Counted from the stretch's first letter, positions 19,030-28,767 are shown. The stretch is 64,000 nucleotides of DNA from Emticicia oligotrophica DSM 17448 (GCF_000263195.1 NC_018748.1:2666001-2730000); one strand, 5' to 3'. Notes: a model not told the origin generated them from the letters alone. Program-made: numbers and translations.

Positions 19030-20523
19030 ATGGCAATGTGGGTAAGCCTTTTGGCGTATATGGGTGTAATTGTGTTTATCGTGATTCGTGGGGCTCTGCG
19101 AACCAAGAATATGGCCGATTATGCTGTTGGTAGTTTAAGTTTTTCGCCTTGGGCTGTGGGACTTTCGTTGGCGGCGGGCATGACGAGTGCCGCAACTTTC
19201 ATTATTAATCCAGGGTTTGTTGCTTATTATGGAATCAGTGGGGTGCTTTCGATGGCTATTTTTATGCCCATTGGTGCTTTGATTTCTTTGGTAGTTGTAT
19301 CGAAGGGTTTTCGGAAAATTGGAGCTAATATTAAGGCTACTACTTTGGCTCAGTGGATAGGAACTCGATATGAAAGTAAAGGTTTTGCTTTATTCTTTGG
19401 TTTTTTATCGCTACTCCTCATAACTTTTATTGTATTGATTTGTGTGGGCATGACCCAAGTATTGAGTAATGCACTTGGGACTGAAATATTACCAACGCTC
19501 GTTTGTAGTGTAGTTTTTATATTTGGTTATATGATGTTTGGTGGAGCCAACTCCATGGTTTATACAAACGTCATTCAAGCTTTTATCAAGGTTTTTGTGG
19601 GAGTTATCTTACTGTTTTCGGGCTATGAGCATTTCACAGGCGGCTTCGATGCATTCTTACAAAAACTATCGAATATTGACCCTTCTTTGGCGAGTGCATA
19701 CAATCCGAATAGTCCACTATTTCGTGATTTCTTCGAGGTAGTCATTTGTCAGTTGATAGTAGGGGTGGCTATAGTTTGTCAACCACATATCATTACACGT
19801 TCACTTTTCTTGAAAGACGAAAAAGATGTTAATCGCTATTTACTCATCAGTTGTTTGGTGCTTTTGTTTTTCTTTTCAGTAGTTTTTGTTGGGCTTTATG
19901 CACGCCTTGATTTTCCTGATTTGATGCAAAATGGGAAGAAAATAAGCGTAGATAAAATGATGTCGGCATATGTTACTACTCATTTTTCACCCACCATGAG
20001 TATTTTAATGGTGATTGGTATTTTTTCGGCGGGTATTGCCACGCTCGAAGGTTTGATTCAATCTATTTCGGCGACACTTACTTCTGACCTGATTAAACCT
20101 TTAGTTGGAGATTTTCTGATAAAAACTGAAGAAAACCCCAAAGGACTTTTTAGTGAATTTATCCTGCACAAATTGGTCATTATTTTATTAGCTATCATAG
20201 CCATTTTTATTTCATATAATCAATTAATAAACCCAGATTTAAGTGTTGGAATTTTTGCCCAAAATGGTGTTTATGGCTATTTCTCGGCCGCATTTGTGCC
20301 TGTTTTATTTGGTACATTCTTGAAAAATGTGCCCAAGATTGTGCCTTTGGTATCTTCAACTGTGGCCTTGGTAACACACTTTGGTATTTATTATGGTCGA
20401 TTAACGCCCTATATGCAAGAGGGTACACGAAACCCAGGTATTTCGACAGCTATTGCCATTGTGGTTTCGGTATTGGTGGGGAGTGTTTTATATTTGGTCA
20501 CTAAAAAAACGGATACAAAATGA
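19030..20523 (+). CDS. Sodium:solute symporter (SSS family)
   Basis: This 497-residue permease has 12-13 membrane helices. The N-terminal part NMADYAVGSLSFSPWAVGLSLAAGMTSAATF is the SSS signature for TM1-TM2 and the unwound sodium site, and GGANSMVYTNVIQAFIK is the second family block. It imports an organic solute with sodium, in the PanF/proline-permease-like broad group. Substrate cannot be told from the sequence. Its stop codon overlaps the ATG of the following alpha/beta hydrolase (ATGA), so the two proteins are translationally coupled and probably act on the same compound: import, then hydrolysis of a related ester or lactone outside, or the reverse order. The latter is inference. Confidence 0.9.
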   Translation: MAMWVSLLAYMGVIVFIVIRGALRTKNMADYAVGSLSFSPWAVGLSLAAGMTSAATFIINPGFVAYYGISGVLSMAIFMPIGALISLVVVSKGFRKIGANIKATTLAQWIGTRYESKGFALFFGFLSLLLITFIVLICVGMTQVLSNALGTEILPTLVCSVVFIFGYMMFGGANSMVYTNVIQAFIKVFVGVILLFSGYEHFTGGFDAFLQKLSNIDPSLASAYNPNSPLFRDFFEVVICQLIVGVAIVCQPHIITRSLFLKDEKDVNRYLLISCLVLLFFFSVVFVGLYARLDFPDLMQNGKKISVDKMMSAYVTTHFSPTMSILMVIGIFSAGIATLEGLIQSISATLTSDLIKPLVGDFLIKTEENPKGLFSEFILHKLVIILLAIIAIFISYNQLINPDLSVGIFAQNGVYGYFSAAFVPVLFGTFLKNVPKIVPLVSSTVALVTHFGIYYGRLTPYMQEGTRNPGISTAIAIVVSVLVGSVLYLVTKKTDTK

Positions 20524-21437
20524 AAACCTTTCTATCGCTCATATTGGTGGCTTTGATAAATGTTGTAACTCAGGCTCAAACCTGCGAACTCTCATATTTC
20601 AAAGAGGCAAAAACTATTAAACTCAACGATTCACTCACAATTGCTTATAAAGAGTTAGGTAAAGGAAAAGAAACAATTCTGATGGTTCATGGATTGGGCG
20701 GGAATATGAGCCATTGGATGCATAATTTCATTAAAAATCAGCATTGTATTGCCATTGATTTACCTTCGTATGGCCTTTCGACGATGCATGATTTCAAACC
20801 TAAAACAGATTTGCTTGATTTTTATGCCGATGTAATTTTGGCCTTTATTGATAAAAAGAAACTAAAAAATGTGGTTTTAGTAGGCCATTCGATGGGTGGG
20901 CAAACAGCAATTGTAACGGTTTTGAGAAAGCATCCAGCAATCAAGAAATTGATTCTAGCGGCACCCGCTGGATTTGAGACTTTTTCGGAAGCAGAGGCTC
21001 AATCACTCATTGATTTTGCTAAGCCAGAAACTTTTAAAAATCAGACAGAAACACTCGTGAAAGTGAGTTTAGCAAGAAATTTCTTTGAGATGCCTGCATC
21101 AGCAGAGAAACTAATTGCCGACCGATTGTTAATACCCCAATGCGAGTCTTTTAACCCATATTTTGTGGCTGTAGCGAAAGGTGTGCGTGGCATGCTTGAA
21201 CATCCAATACGCAAGGAATTAAACAAAATTGATGTGCCAACTTTAGTAATTTTTGGAGAAAATGATGCTTTAATTCCCAATAAATTTTTGCACAAAAGCC
21301 TTACAACCAAACAAATAGCTGATATGGGAGCTGAGATTCCTAAAGTTAAAATTACGATGATTCCGAAAGCTGGGCATTTACTGATGTTCGAACAAGCTCA
21401 ACGTTTCAACGAAGAAATTGCAACATTCTTAAAATAA
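20520..21437 (+). CDS. Secreted alpha/beta hydrolase
   Basis: This 305-residue hydrolase has a signal peptide (about 1-20, VVTQAQ), so it likely works in the periplasm. The oxyanion segment MVHGLGGNMSHW lies near 55-66, the nucleophile S124 is in the elbow VGHSMGGQ, the acid is in VIFGENDALIP near 255, and the catalytic histidine is in KAGHLLMFEQ near 290. The triad is complete. A four-base ATGA overlap with the upstream symporter gene indicates coupled translation. Ester, lactone or amide substrates are possible. The TonB-dependent receptor 67 bases downstream may import the same compound family. Confidence 0.88.
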   Translation: MKTFLSLILVALINVVTQAQTCELSYFKEAKTIKLNDSLTIAYKELGKGKETILMVHGLGGNMSHWMHNFIKNQHCIAIDLPSYGLSTMHDFKPKTDLLDFYADVILAFIDKKKLKNVVLVGHSMGGQTAIVTVLRKHPAIKKLILAAPAGFETFSEAEAQSLIDFAKPETFKNQTETLVKVSLARNFFEMPASAEKLIADRLLIPQCESFNPYFVAVAKGVRGMLEHPIRKELNKIDVPTLVIFGENDALIPNKFLHKSLTTKQIADMGAEIPKVKITMIPKAGHLLMFEQAQRFNEEIATFLK

Positions 21438-21504
21438 TTTATTCATTCTGTGGAGTACACAAAACACTTTAAAAACAATTCAACTCAATAAACCGAATTT
21501 CCAA

Positions 21505-24075
21505 ATGAAACAAAGATTACTAACTTTATTAAGTATGCTTTTGAGCGTAGTTGCCTTTGCTCAAAACGGCATTATTACAGGAAAAGTAAAAGATTCACAG
21601 TCGGGAGAGGCACTTTTAGGAGCATCTATTACAGTAAAAGGTACAAATTTAGGTACAGTAACTGGAAATGATGGTGGTTTTAGTCTAAAAGTTCCTGCTG
21701 GCAAACAAACAGTAATCGCATCGTTTGTTGGCTATGGTTCTGTGAGTAAAGAAGTAGAAGTAAGCGGCAATGTAACTGTTGATTTCTCGCTCGAAGCTTC
21801 AAATATTTTAGGAGATGAAGTCGTGGTTTCTGCTACTCGCCGTGCCGAAAAGCTAACCGAGGCTCCGGCATCAATTAGTGTAATTACTACCAAAGATATT
21901 GACCAACTGGCTTCCTTTAATGTGGGCGAATTGGCTTCAAAAATTCAAGGGGTGGAGTTTGTCCGTACAGGTGTCAATGGTGTGGGTATCAATGCTCGTG
22001 GGTTTAATAATGCTTTCAATGCAAAAGTATTAGCAATGACCGATGGACGTAACTCAATGATGGCTGGTGGTAGTGGTCTACCAGCTGGTATAATGAATAC
22101 GGTGGTGAAAGAAGATATTGAGCGTGTAGAAGTAGTTTTAGGGCCTAATTCGGCATTGTATGGCCCTAATGCACACAATGGAATTGTGAATACAATTACT
22201 AAAGACCCTCGCCGTTATCAAGGTACTACCGTGGCTATTAATGCGGGTAATCAAAGTGTGTTTTCGGCTCGTTTACGTCATGCTATGAAGCTTTCAGATA
22301 AATTTGCATTCAAAGTAACAGGCGAATTGACTCAAGGAAATGATTTCAAGTTTAATGATAGTGTTTATGTTGGAAACGGAACTTACTACGGAGCGGTGCG
22401 TGCTGTACCCGAAATGGTGAAAACTTTTAAGTTTAGTCACCGACGTGGAGAAGCGGGTTTGTATTATAGTCTTTCTCCGAAATCTGATATTATTGTATCT
22501 TATGGCGGTAGTATCAACGATTTCTTAGCGGTGAATAATGTAGGTCGCAATCAAATTGATGGTTGGAAGTTTTCGTACTTACAAGGGCGTTATGTATCGC
22601 CAAGAGTTTTTGCACAAGTGTATTATACATGGACAAACGTAGGAAATTCTTACGGAATTGCCCCATACACTCGCGATTACACGAACCGCATAAATAGTAC
22701 GATTCCTGCCACAACGCCAGTTTTAGGGCCATTAGTAGGTAAACTAACACCTGGTGAAGCTCAGGCATTTGCTTTACGTTATGGCAATAAGTTTAAAGAA
22801 GCCTCAGGTCGTTTGAACGGAGAAATTCAATACAATAATGCTTGGGAGAAAATCGGCTTATCAATGGTTGCCTCTATGAGCTACCAGAAAGATTATCCAA
22901 ATACTTTTGGTACATCGCTGGCTGATAGTAATGTGCCTGGTAAGGAAGGTGATAAATTAATTACGGTCGAACAAATTGGTGGTGCAGTGCAGTTTGAAAA
23001 AACTTTACCCGCAAAACTAAAACTTGTAGCTGCTGCTCGTGTAGATAATCATAGTGTTTTTGGTAATCTTTTTGCACCAAAATTGGCCCTGGTAAAAGGG
23101 GTAAAAAATGGTAGTTTCCGCCTTACTTATGGCCGTGCTAATGCCGCTCCGATTATTTTATTCCAATCGGCCAATGTGTTTGGTTTAGTGTTTGGAAATG
23201 GAAGTGGTGTGAGCTACATTCCAAATGGGTCTAACCCTGCCGACCCAGCAGCGGTAAAAGTAACGGATAAATTAAAAGTTGAACAAATTGGTACTTGGGA
23301 GATTGGTTACAAAGGTACAATTAGCAAAAAACTTTACCTTGATGTAAATGGTTACTATGGTCGTTCGAAAAACTTCCTCAGTCCAGCGATTACAGTGGGA
23401 GGGCGTGCTTTGAAAGTAGGAGATATTGCTATTCCAACGCAAAACCTCTTGTTGGGTGGTACCGTTACAAACAATGCTTTAGCGGGAGCAGCATTTAGTA
23501 CATATTTTAATTACGGACAAGTAGATGCTTGGGGTGTAGATTTAGGCATTAACTACTACTTCACTTCCAATGTTTCTTTAGGTGTGAAATACTCATACTT
23601 TGGCTCAGATATTACAGAGGATAACATCAAAAATGATGCAAACCGTGATGGATTCGTTTCTTCGGAAGAAAAAAGCTTAAATACCCCGAAAAATCGTTTG
23701 GCCGCTACTTTAAGTTTCCAAAACCTCATGAACAAAAAATTATTCATTAATCTTTCAATGCGTGCGGTTCAGAAGTTTGACTTTTATTCAGGCAACCAGA
23801 TTGCTACCGAAGCGGGAGCAGGTAAGCGAGGTGTAGTAACGGCTACATTGCCGAATGGTACAAAAGTAAATTATTTGAAAAACTTCGATTACGGCCCATT
23901 AGGTGGTTTCACCACATTTGATTTTAGTGCGGGATATGCTCTTAGTAAAAATATCACAGCAGGGGCAGCCGTAAGTAATATTTTCAATGTAAAACAACGT
24001 GAATTTGTTGGTTCACCACTCATTGGTCGCTTATTCTCAGTAGAATTAAAAGCCAATATCCCATATCATAAGTAA
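21505..24075 (+). CDS. TonB-dependent receptor with carboxypeptidase-D-like N-terminal domain
   Basis: This 856-residue outer-membrane protein has a signal peptide (1-19, VVAFAQ). A CarboxypepD_reg-like domain (about 22-105, ITGKVKDSQSGEALLGASITVKGTNLGTV) leads to a plug (about 113-240, EKLTEAPASISVITTKDIDQL and VEVVLGPNSALYGPNAHNGIVNTITK). A 22-strand barrel to the C-terminus ends FSVELKANIPYHK. The plug resembles siderophore/vitamin-type receptors (LYGPNAHNG) rather than SusC, and no SusD gene follows. It lies in the same direction as the symporter-hydrolase pair and ahead of an acyl-CoA-ligase-like gene, so a small organic compound is as likely a substrate as an iron chelate. Confidence 0.92.
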   Translation: MKQRLLTLLSMLLSVVAFAQNGIITGKVKDSQSGEALLGASITVKGTNLGTVTGNDGGFSLKVPAGKQTVIASFVGYGSVSKEVEVSGNVTVDFSLEASNILGDEVVVSATRRAEKLTEAPASISVITTKDIDQLASFNVGELASKIQGVEFVRTGVNGVGINARGFNNAFNAKVLAMTDGRNSMMAGGSGLPAGIMNTVVKEDIERVEVVLGPNSALYGPNAHNGIVNTITKDPRRYQGTTVAINAGNQSVFSARLRHAMKLSDKFAFKVTGELTQGNDFKFNDSVYVGNGTYYGAVRAVPEMVKTFKFSHRRGEAGLYYSLSPKSDIIVSYGGSINDFLAVNNVGRNQIDGWKFSYLQGRYVSPRVFAQVYYTWTNVGNSYGIAPYTRDYTNRINSTIPATTPVLGPLVGKLTPGEAQAFALRYGNKFKEASGRLNGEIQYNNAWEKIGLSMVASMSYQKDYPNTFGTSLADSNVPGKEGDKLITVEQIGGAVQFEKTLPAKLKLVAAARVDNHSVFGNLFAPKLALVKGVKNGSFRLTYGRANAAPIILFQSANVFGLVFGNGSGVSYIPNGSNPADPAAVKVTDKLKVEQIGTWEIGYKGTISKKLYLDVNGYYGRSKNFLSPAITVGGRALKVGDIAIPTQNLLLGGTVTNNALAGAAFSTYFNYGQVDAWGVDLGINYYFTSNVSLGVKYSYFGSDITEDNIKNDANRDGFVSSEEKSLNTPKNRLAATLSFQNLMNKKLFINLSMRAVQKFDFYSGNQIATEAGAGKRGVVTATLPNGTKVNYLKNFDYGPLGGFTTFDFSAGYALSKNITAGAAVSNIFNVKQREFVGSPLIGRLFSVELKANIPYHK

Positions 24076-24104
24076 GTAATACAATTCATCATAGATTAAC
24101 AGCC

Positions 24105-24148
24105 AAAACTAAAATGGCATTCGTTTGAGTGCCATTTTCTTAGTTTTT
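24105..24148 (+). terminator. Hairpin terminator after the TonB-dependent receptor
   Basis: AAAACTAAAATGGCA pairs with TGCCATTTTCTTAGTTTTT, with a three-base bulge and a T-rich end, 30 bases after the stop codon. Confidence 0.7.
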
Positions 24149-24182
24149 AATTTGAGGAAATTTATAGAAAATATTAATTAAA

Positions 24183-25697
24183 ATGCTCAACATCAGCCAA
24201 CTACTTACACGTAACGCACAATATCGTCCCAATCATTTAGCTTTTGTCTTCAATGACCAACGCCTCACGTATCGAGCATTTAATGCCTCGGTTAATCAGC
24301 TTTGCCATGCTTTCCTATCTATTGGCATTACCAAAGGAAGTAAGGTATCAACGCTTTTACCCAATAGCTTCGAATTATACGAAACCTACTGGGCTTGTGC
24401 TAAAATCGGTGCAGTATGTGTACCCAATAGCCCTATGTTGCGTGGTAGTGGTCTGATAAATTTATTGAATGATTCGGATACAGATTTAGTGATTACTAAC
24501 CAAAGCCTCATGCCTTATATCAACGAGGTGCGAAGTGAGCTTTTGTGTAAGAATTTTTGGCTTACAGATTCAACTCAAGATAGCTACAAAAACTATCATC
24601 AGCTAAAAGAAAACAAGCCAACATCAGAGCCTCCGAGGGTAGATATACAAAATGATGACCCCTATAATATCATGTATAGCAGTGGTACAACAGGCTTACC
24701 AAAGGGTATTGTGATTAGTCATCAAGTGCGTGCATTATACGGTTCATTATTTGCCAATTATTTCCGCATGACTCCCGAAAGTGTGGTAATGCACTCTGGC
24801 TCAATTGTATTCAATGGCTCTTTTCTTACACTTATGCCTGTCATGTTTGTGGGTGGAACGTACATTTTACTCGACCATTTTGACGCACACGCAGTGACCG
24901 AAGTAATCAAACAAGAAAAAGTTACTCACACGATTTTAGTACCATCGCAGATTGTTTCTTGCCTAAATCTTGAAGAATTTAACCAAGAAAACTTACAATC
25001 TTTAGAGTATATTCTTTCGGTAGGTGCACCACTTTTGCTCGAACATAAAGAAGAGCTCGACCGTCGAGCTCCTAATGTTTTTTACGAACTCTATGGCCTA
25101 ACTGAAGGCTTTATGACAATTTTGGATAAAACCGAATTTCGACTAAAATCAGGTTCGGTGGGTGCTCCTCCACAATTTATGGAAATAAAAATTGTAGATG
25201 ATGCAGGAAACGAATTACCGAATGGACAGATAGGGGAGATTGTAGGAAAAAGTCCACTTTTGATGACTGGGTATTATAAAAACCCAGAGAAAACCGCCGA
25301 GGCTATTCAAGATGATTGGCTCTTTACGGGAGACGTTGGGTACTTAGATGAAGATGGTTATTTATTTCTAACTGGTCGTAAGAAAGACCTCATCATTTCG
25401 GGAGGAGTAAATGTGTATCCTGTTGATATTGAAGAAGTAATTGCTCGTCACTCATCAGTAGAAAATGTATCAGTTTTTGGGGTTACTCATGCTGAATGGG
25501 GCGAAACGCCAATTGCGGCTGTGATTCTAAAAAAAGGTTCGACAATAACGGCCGAAGAAATAAAGAAGTTTGCAAATGATAACTTAGAAGCCCGCTATCA
25601 GAAGGTTTCGGATGTGTTTTTTGTTGATGATTTCCCGAAAAACGTGGCGGGTAAAATTTTAAAGCGAGAATTGAAAGATAATTATTTGAAAGAGTAG
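24183..25697 (+). CDS. AMP-forming acyl-CoA synthetase / ligase
   Basis: This 504-residue adenylate-forming enzyme has the P-loop-like A3 motif YSSGTTGLPKG at 165-175, the A5 motif YELYGLTEG near 303-311, and A7 WLFTGDVGYLDEDGYLFLTGRKKDLIISGG near 378-407. The C-terminal catalytic lysine is in NVAGKILKREL (about 491). All residues needed for adenylation and thioesterification are present. It activates a carboxylic acid to an acyl-AMP and then, probably, to acyl-CoA. Length and motifs match long/medium-chain or aryl-CoA ligases, but the acyl pocket cannot be read by eye. It is followed 127 bases later by an alpha/beta hydrolase, a common pair in degradation pathways. Confidence 0.93.
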   Translation: MLNISQLLTRNAQYRPNHLAFVFNDQRLTYRAFNASVNQLCHAFLSIGITKGSKVSTLLPNSFELYETYWACAKIGAVCVPNSPMLRGSGLINLLNDSDTDLVITNQSLMPYINEVRSELLCKNFWLTDSTQDSYKNYHQLKENKPTSEPPRVDIQNDDPYNIMYSSGTTGLPKGIVISHQVRALYGSLFANYFRMTPESVVMHSGSIVFNGSFLTLMPVMFVGGTYILLDHFDAHAVTEVIKQEKVTHTILVPSQIVSCLNLEEFNQENLQSLEYILSVGAPLLLEHKEELDRRAPNVFYELYGLTEGFMTILDKTEFRLKSGSVGAPPQFMEIKIVDDAGNELPNGQIGEIVGKSPLLMTGYYKNPEKTAEAIQDDWLFTGDVGYLDEDGYLFLTGRKKDLIISGGVNVYPVDIEEVIARHSSVENVSVFGVTHAEWGETPIAAVILKKGSTITAEEIKKFANDNLEARYQKVSDVFFVDDFPKNVAGKILKRELKDNYLKE

Positions 25698-25824
25698 ATT
25701 TCTCAATTATAGATTATTCAACAGAAAGTAGAAAAGGAGGAGGCTCAACAGGAAAAAGAGAAATCGTGAATCTAAGGTGGGCTGTTGAATTAAATATGGT
25801 TAAAAATCATAATCCAAATTAATA

Positions 25825-26664
25825 ATGATTAGCAAAAATATTCATACCAATAGCATCAATTTACATTATATAGATACTGAAACTGAAGGGCCAGTAATCA
25901 TCTTGATGCACGGACTTACGGCCAATTCTCATGCTTTTGATGGACTTTTGGCTGAAGGTTTGGGAAAAAAATGGCGAGTAATTAGTGTTGATTTAAGGGG
26001 TAGAGGCTTGAGTGATAAACCCACTGAAGGATATACGATGAAAGACCATGCCGAAGATATCTTAGGACTCATGGATGGTTTAGGTATTGAAAAATGTATC
26101 GTTGGTGGGCATTCTTTTGGGGCTTTATTGACTTTTTACATGGCCTTTCATCATGCTGAAAGATTAGAAAAGTTATTATTACTCGATGCCGCCGCCCGAT
26201 TACACCCACAAACCAAAGAAATGCTTGGCCCTGCCCTCAGCAGAATTGGACAAACGTATCCATCTTTTGAAACGTATCTTGAAAAAGTCAAAGCGGGAGC
26301 ATACATGACCTACTGGGAAGATACCATGCTAAGCTATTATCAGGCCGATGTAAAATTAAATAATGATGGAAGCGTAACTCAGCGTTCTACGCCCGAAAAT
26401 ATGACTGAGGCAATTTTGAAAGGCTCTTTTGGCGAACCTTGGCTTGATTATATCAAGGCGGTTGAGCAACCAGCTATTTTATTGAATGGAACTATGAATT
26501 ATGCACTCGATGCTCCTCTATTGCCTAAAGAATTTGCCTTAGAAACTGTATCTCTCATGAAAAATTGCCAGTATAAAGAAGTTTGGGGTAATCACCAAAC
26601 AATGCTTTATGGACAAGGAGCAAAAGATATTGTAGCAGGGATAGAGTCATTTTTGGCAAATTAA
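25825..26664 (+). CDS. Cytoplasmic alpha/beta hydrolase
   Basis: This 279-residue hydrolase lacks a signal peptide. The oxyanion-hole segment LMHGLTANSHAF is at 28-39, the nucleophile S97 is in GGHSFGA, and the catalytic histidine is likely in WGNHQTMLYG near 262. The acid is probably the aspartate following LNGTMNYALD, where the usual loop after strand 6 lies. The cap insertion (about 130-200) is helical. It resembles meta-cleavage-product hydrolases and lipase-like carboxylesterases. Its position after an acyl-CoA ligase gene suggests a catabolic role, but no aromatic-ring dioxygenase or other pathway gene is nearby. Confidence 0.85.
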   Translation: MISKNIHTNSINLHYIDTETEGPVIILMHGLTANSHAFDGLLAEGLGKKWRVISVDLRGRGLSDKPTEGYTMKDHAEDILGLMDGLGIEKCIVGGHSFGALLTFYMAFHHAERLEKLLLLDAAARLHPQTKEMLGPALSRIGQTYPSFETYLEKVKAGAYMTYWEDTMLSYYQADVKLNNDGSVTQRSTPENMTEAILKGSFGEPWLDYIKAVEQPAILLNGTMNYALDAPLLPKEFALETVSLMKNCQYKEVWGNHQTMLYGQGAKDIVAGIESFLAN

Positions 26665-26688
26665 TAGTACACAACTTCAAAGTAATAA

Positions 26689-26757
26689 ACTACTGAGGCA
26701 TAGAATTATACAAAATACTTGCTCTGTGTAAGTTTGTGTTGGTTGTGCCTTGGTAGT
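26689..26757 (+). terminator. Long-armed imperfect hairpin after the hydrolase gene
   Basis: Arms of 12 bases (26689-26700 and 26746-26757) pair with G-T wobbles around a 45-base loop. The loop carries the wording CTCTGTGTAAGTTTGTGTTGG, similar to degenerate TGTG-rich intergenic repeats seen in Bacteroidota genomes. Role as terminator is uncertain. Confidence 0.35.
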
Positions 26758-26838
26758 AAATTTATTTTCAATCGGTAATTTATAGCTAAACTTAAAGAAT
26801 TTAGCCCTCCAATTTCCTTATTTCTCCACTTCAATCAC

Positions 26839-26846
26839 TAACTTTG
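26839..26846 (+). promoter_or_regulatory. -7 promoter box (TAACTTTG) for aroB
   Basis: TAACTTTG matches TAnnTTTG exactly and ends 23 bases before the aroB ATG, giving a leader of roughly 15-20 bases. The -33 region has only TTTC. Confidence 0.45.
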
Positions 26847-26869
26847 AATTTTAATCAAAAAAAGTTCAA

Positions 26870-27895
26870 ATGTCAGTAATTATTTCTCCAATTTCCGAAA
26901 GTTTAAAAACTTTTCTCGAAACAAAAAGTTATTCTAAAATCATAGTATTGACCGATACAAATACAAAGCGTTTTTGTTATCCAGTTATCAAAGATTCTTT
27001 ACCGAAACACACGGTGATTACTGTAAAAAATGGTGAAGAACACAAGAACTTACAAACCTGTGAAGTAATCTGGTCGGCCATGACTGAGGCTCAACTTGAC
27101 CGTCATGCTTTGATGATAAATTTAGGTGGAGGTGTAATTGGCGATATGGGAGGCTTTTGTGCCGCAACTTACAAACGTGGTATTGATTTTATTCAAATTC
27201 CTACCACTTTGCTTTCGCAAGTAGATGCCAGCGTAGGAGGGAAATTAGGAATTGATTTTCAGGGTTTCAAAAATCATTTAGGTGTTTTTACATTACCCAA
27301 TGCCGTTTTAATTGACCCTGTATTTTTAGAAACGCTTTCGGAAAGAGAAAAACGTTCTGGTTTTGCTGAAATCTTGAAACATTGCTTGATTCAAGATGGC
27401 GATAAATGGCAGGTGATAAGAAAAAGAGATTTAGCCGACCAAGACCTGCCAGATTTAATTGCTCATTCGGTTGAAATTAAGAAAAAAGTTGTTGAGCAAG
27501 ACCCAACCGAAAAAGGTTTACGTAAAATTCTGAACTTCGGACATACGCTAGGGCATGCAGTAGAAACATTTTTTCTACCAAAAGGCAAAAAAAAGTTACT
27601 TCATGGCGAAGCCATTGCAACCGGAATGGTCTGCGAGTCGTATATAGCTTATGAAAGGGGTTTGATTGATGAAAAAACACTCGAACAAATTGAAGAATTT
27701 ATATTTTCGATATACGGAAAAGTAGAAATGGATGCTGCTGATTTTGATACAATCATTGCATTAACTCAGCAGGATAAAAAGAATAAAGGAAAAGAGGTGA
27801 GATTTTCGTTGATTAATGCCGCAGGTAGTTGCTTATATGATATAGTAGTGACAAAAAATGAAATGAAAAAAGCCTTAGAATATTACAAAGGCTGA
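26870..27895 (+). CDS. aroB: 3-dehydroquinate synthase
   Basis: This 341-residue enzyme is the second step of the shikimate pathway. It converts DAHP to 3-dehydroquinate with NAD and a divalent metal in the cytoplasm. The NAD-binding glycine motif GGGVIGD lies at 86-92 and is followed by the signature FIQIPTTLLSQVDASVGGKLGID (107-129). The metal-ligand regions are the glutamate in FAEILKHCLI and the histidines in FGHTLGHAVE and LHGEAIATGM. All are intact. The protein is slightly short against the usual 350-370 residues but complete at both ends. No other aro gene is adjacent, so it is expressed alone from the -7 box just upstream. Confidence 0.96.
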   Translation: MSVIISPISESLKTFLETKSYSKIIVLTDTNTKRFCYPVIKDSLPKHTVITVKNGEEHKNLQTCEVIWSAMTEAQLDRHALMINLGGGVIGDMGGFCAATYKRGIDFIQIPTTLLSQVDASVGGKLGIDFQGFKNHLGVFTLPNAVLIDPVFLETLSEREKRSGFAEILKHCLIQDGDKWQVIRKRDLADQDLPDLIAHSVEIKKKVVEQDPTEKGLRKILNFGHTLGHAVETFFLPKGKKKLLHGEAIATGMVCESYIAYERGLIDEKTLEQIEEFIFSIYGKVEMDAADFDTIIALTQQDKKNKGKEVRFSLINAAGSCLYDIVVTKNEMKKALEYYKG

Positions 27896-28133
27896 TGAAG
27901 AAATGGGTGTAGAAAAATAATTGAATGTTTGCTACCGAAGATGGAAGGCAAAGAGGCGAGATAAAGCAACAAAAACTTGATTTTTTAGAAGAAATTAATT
28001 AGTTTTGAATATACTGCAATGGTAGGCTGCTTTCCATTGAGATATTTGTAAGTAGTTGATAGAAAGTCTTTTCATGGTTTTTCCATGGTTTGAAAATCAT
28101 TTTGTTTAAAAATCAATTCAATTTATAAGCCTT

Positions 28134-28688
28134 ATGAAAAAATTCTATTTATTGTCTGCACTCATTGTTTTAGCATTATCAAGCTGTAATTCTATCAAAC
28201 TTATGGTCGATAACGATTATAGTTATGAGACCGACTTCACAAAATATCGCACTTACAATTTTCTTAACTGCGAGATTGATACTTCATTTGTATGTACCGA
28301 AATTCAAGATGCTATTCGTCGTCAGATGAAAGCTCGTGGCTACAAGGTAGTTGCCGAAGACCCAGGCCTTTTGGTAAGCTACAGTATCATCCGTGACCGT
28401 GTAGACTATAAAGGGTATTTCCAACCATCTCTTGAACGTTGGGTGAATCGTTTCGATGGTGATGATACTTATAAAATTCAAAATTTTCATTTTGGCGGTG
28501 GAATGATTTTAGTATCACTTTTGGATGCTGAAACGAGTCGACTCATTTGGCGAGGTTATGCTTCGGGGGTATTCAATAAACAGGTGAATAAACCCATAAA
28601 CTACTATCGCAGCATTGTTCGAAATATTTTCGACCAATACCCACTTTTTGCTGCGGGCGAAAAACCACGTAGGTTAGAAGATTTATAG
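28134..28688 (+). CDS. DUF4136 lipoprotein (first copy)
   Basis: This 184-residue lipoprotein has a lipobox ALSSC with the lipidated cysteine at residue 18. The DUF4136 domain follows (YETDFTKYRTYNFL, then IQDAIRRQMKARGYKVVAEDPGLLVSYSI, GGGMILVSLLDAETSRLIWRGYASG and IVRNIFDQYPLF). These proteins are common cell-envelope lipoproteins of Bacteroidota; no molecular function is established that I know of. The next gene, 79 bases downstream, is a clear paralogue with the same blocks in the same order (RQMKARGY / YQMRARGY, LIWRGYASGVFNK / VVWRGYATGIFNK), pointing to a tandem duplication. Confidence 0.88.
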   Translation: MKKFYLLSALIVLALSSCNSIKLMVDNDYSYETDFTKYRTYNFLNCEIDTSFVCTEIQDAIRRQMKARGYKVVAEDPGLLVSYSIIRDRVDYKGYFQPSLERWVNRFDGDDTYKIQNFHFGGGMILVSLLDAETSRLIWRGYASGVFNKQVNKPINYYRSIVRNIFDQYPLFAAGEKPRRLEDL

Positions 28689-28767
28689 TAGTCTCTACTA
28701 TCGCTCATTTCTAATGCTTTTGATATTTACTATCAAAAATAAAGGAATAAAAAAACCGTAAATCAAG

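Noticed and set aside
27896-28133. Possible RNA gene in the 238-base spacer after aroB
   Set aside because: Only a short direct repeat (CATGGTTT) near 28073-28092 is seen; no cloverleaf, strong hairpin or promoter that would justify a call.
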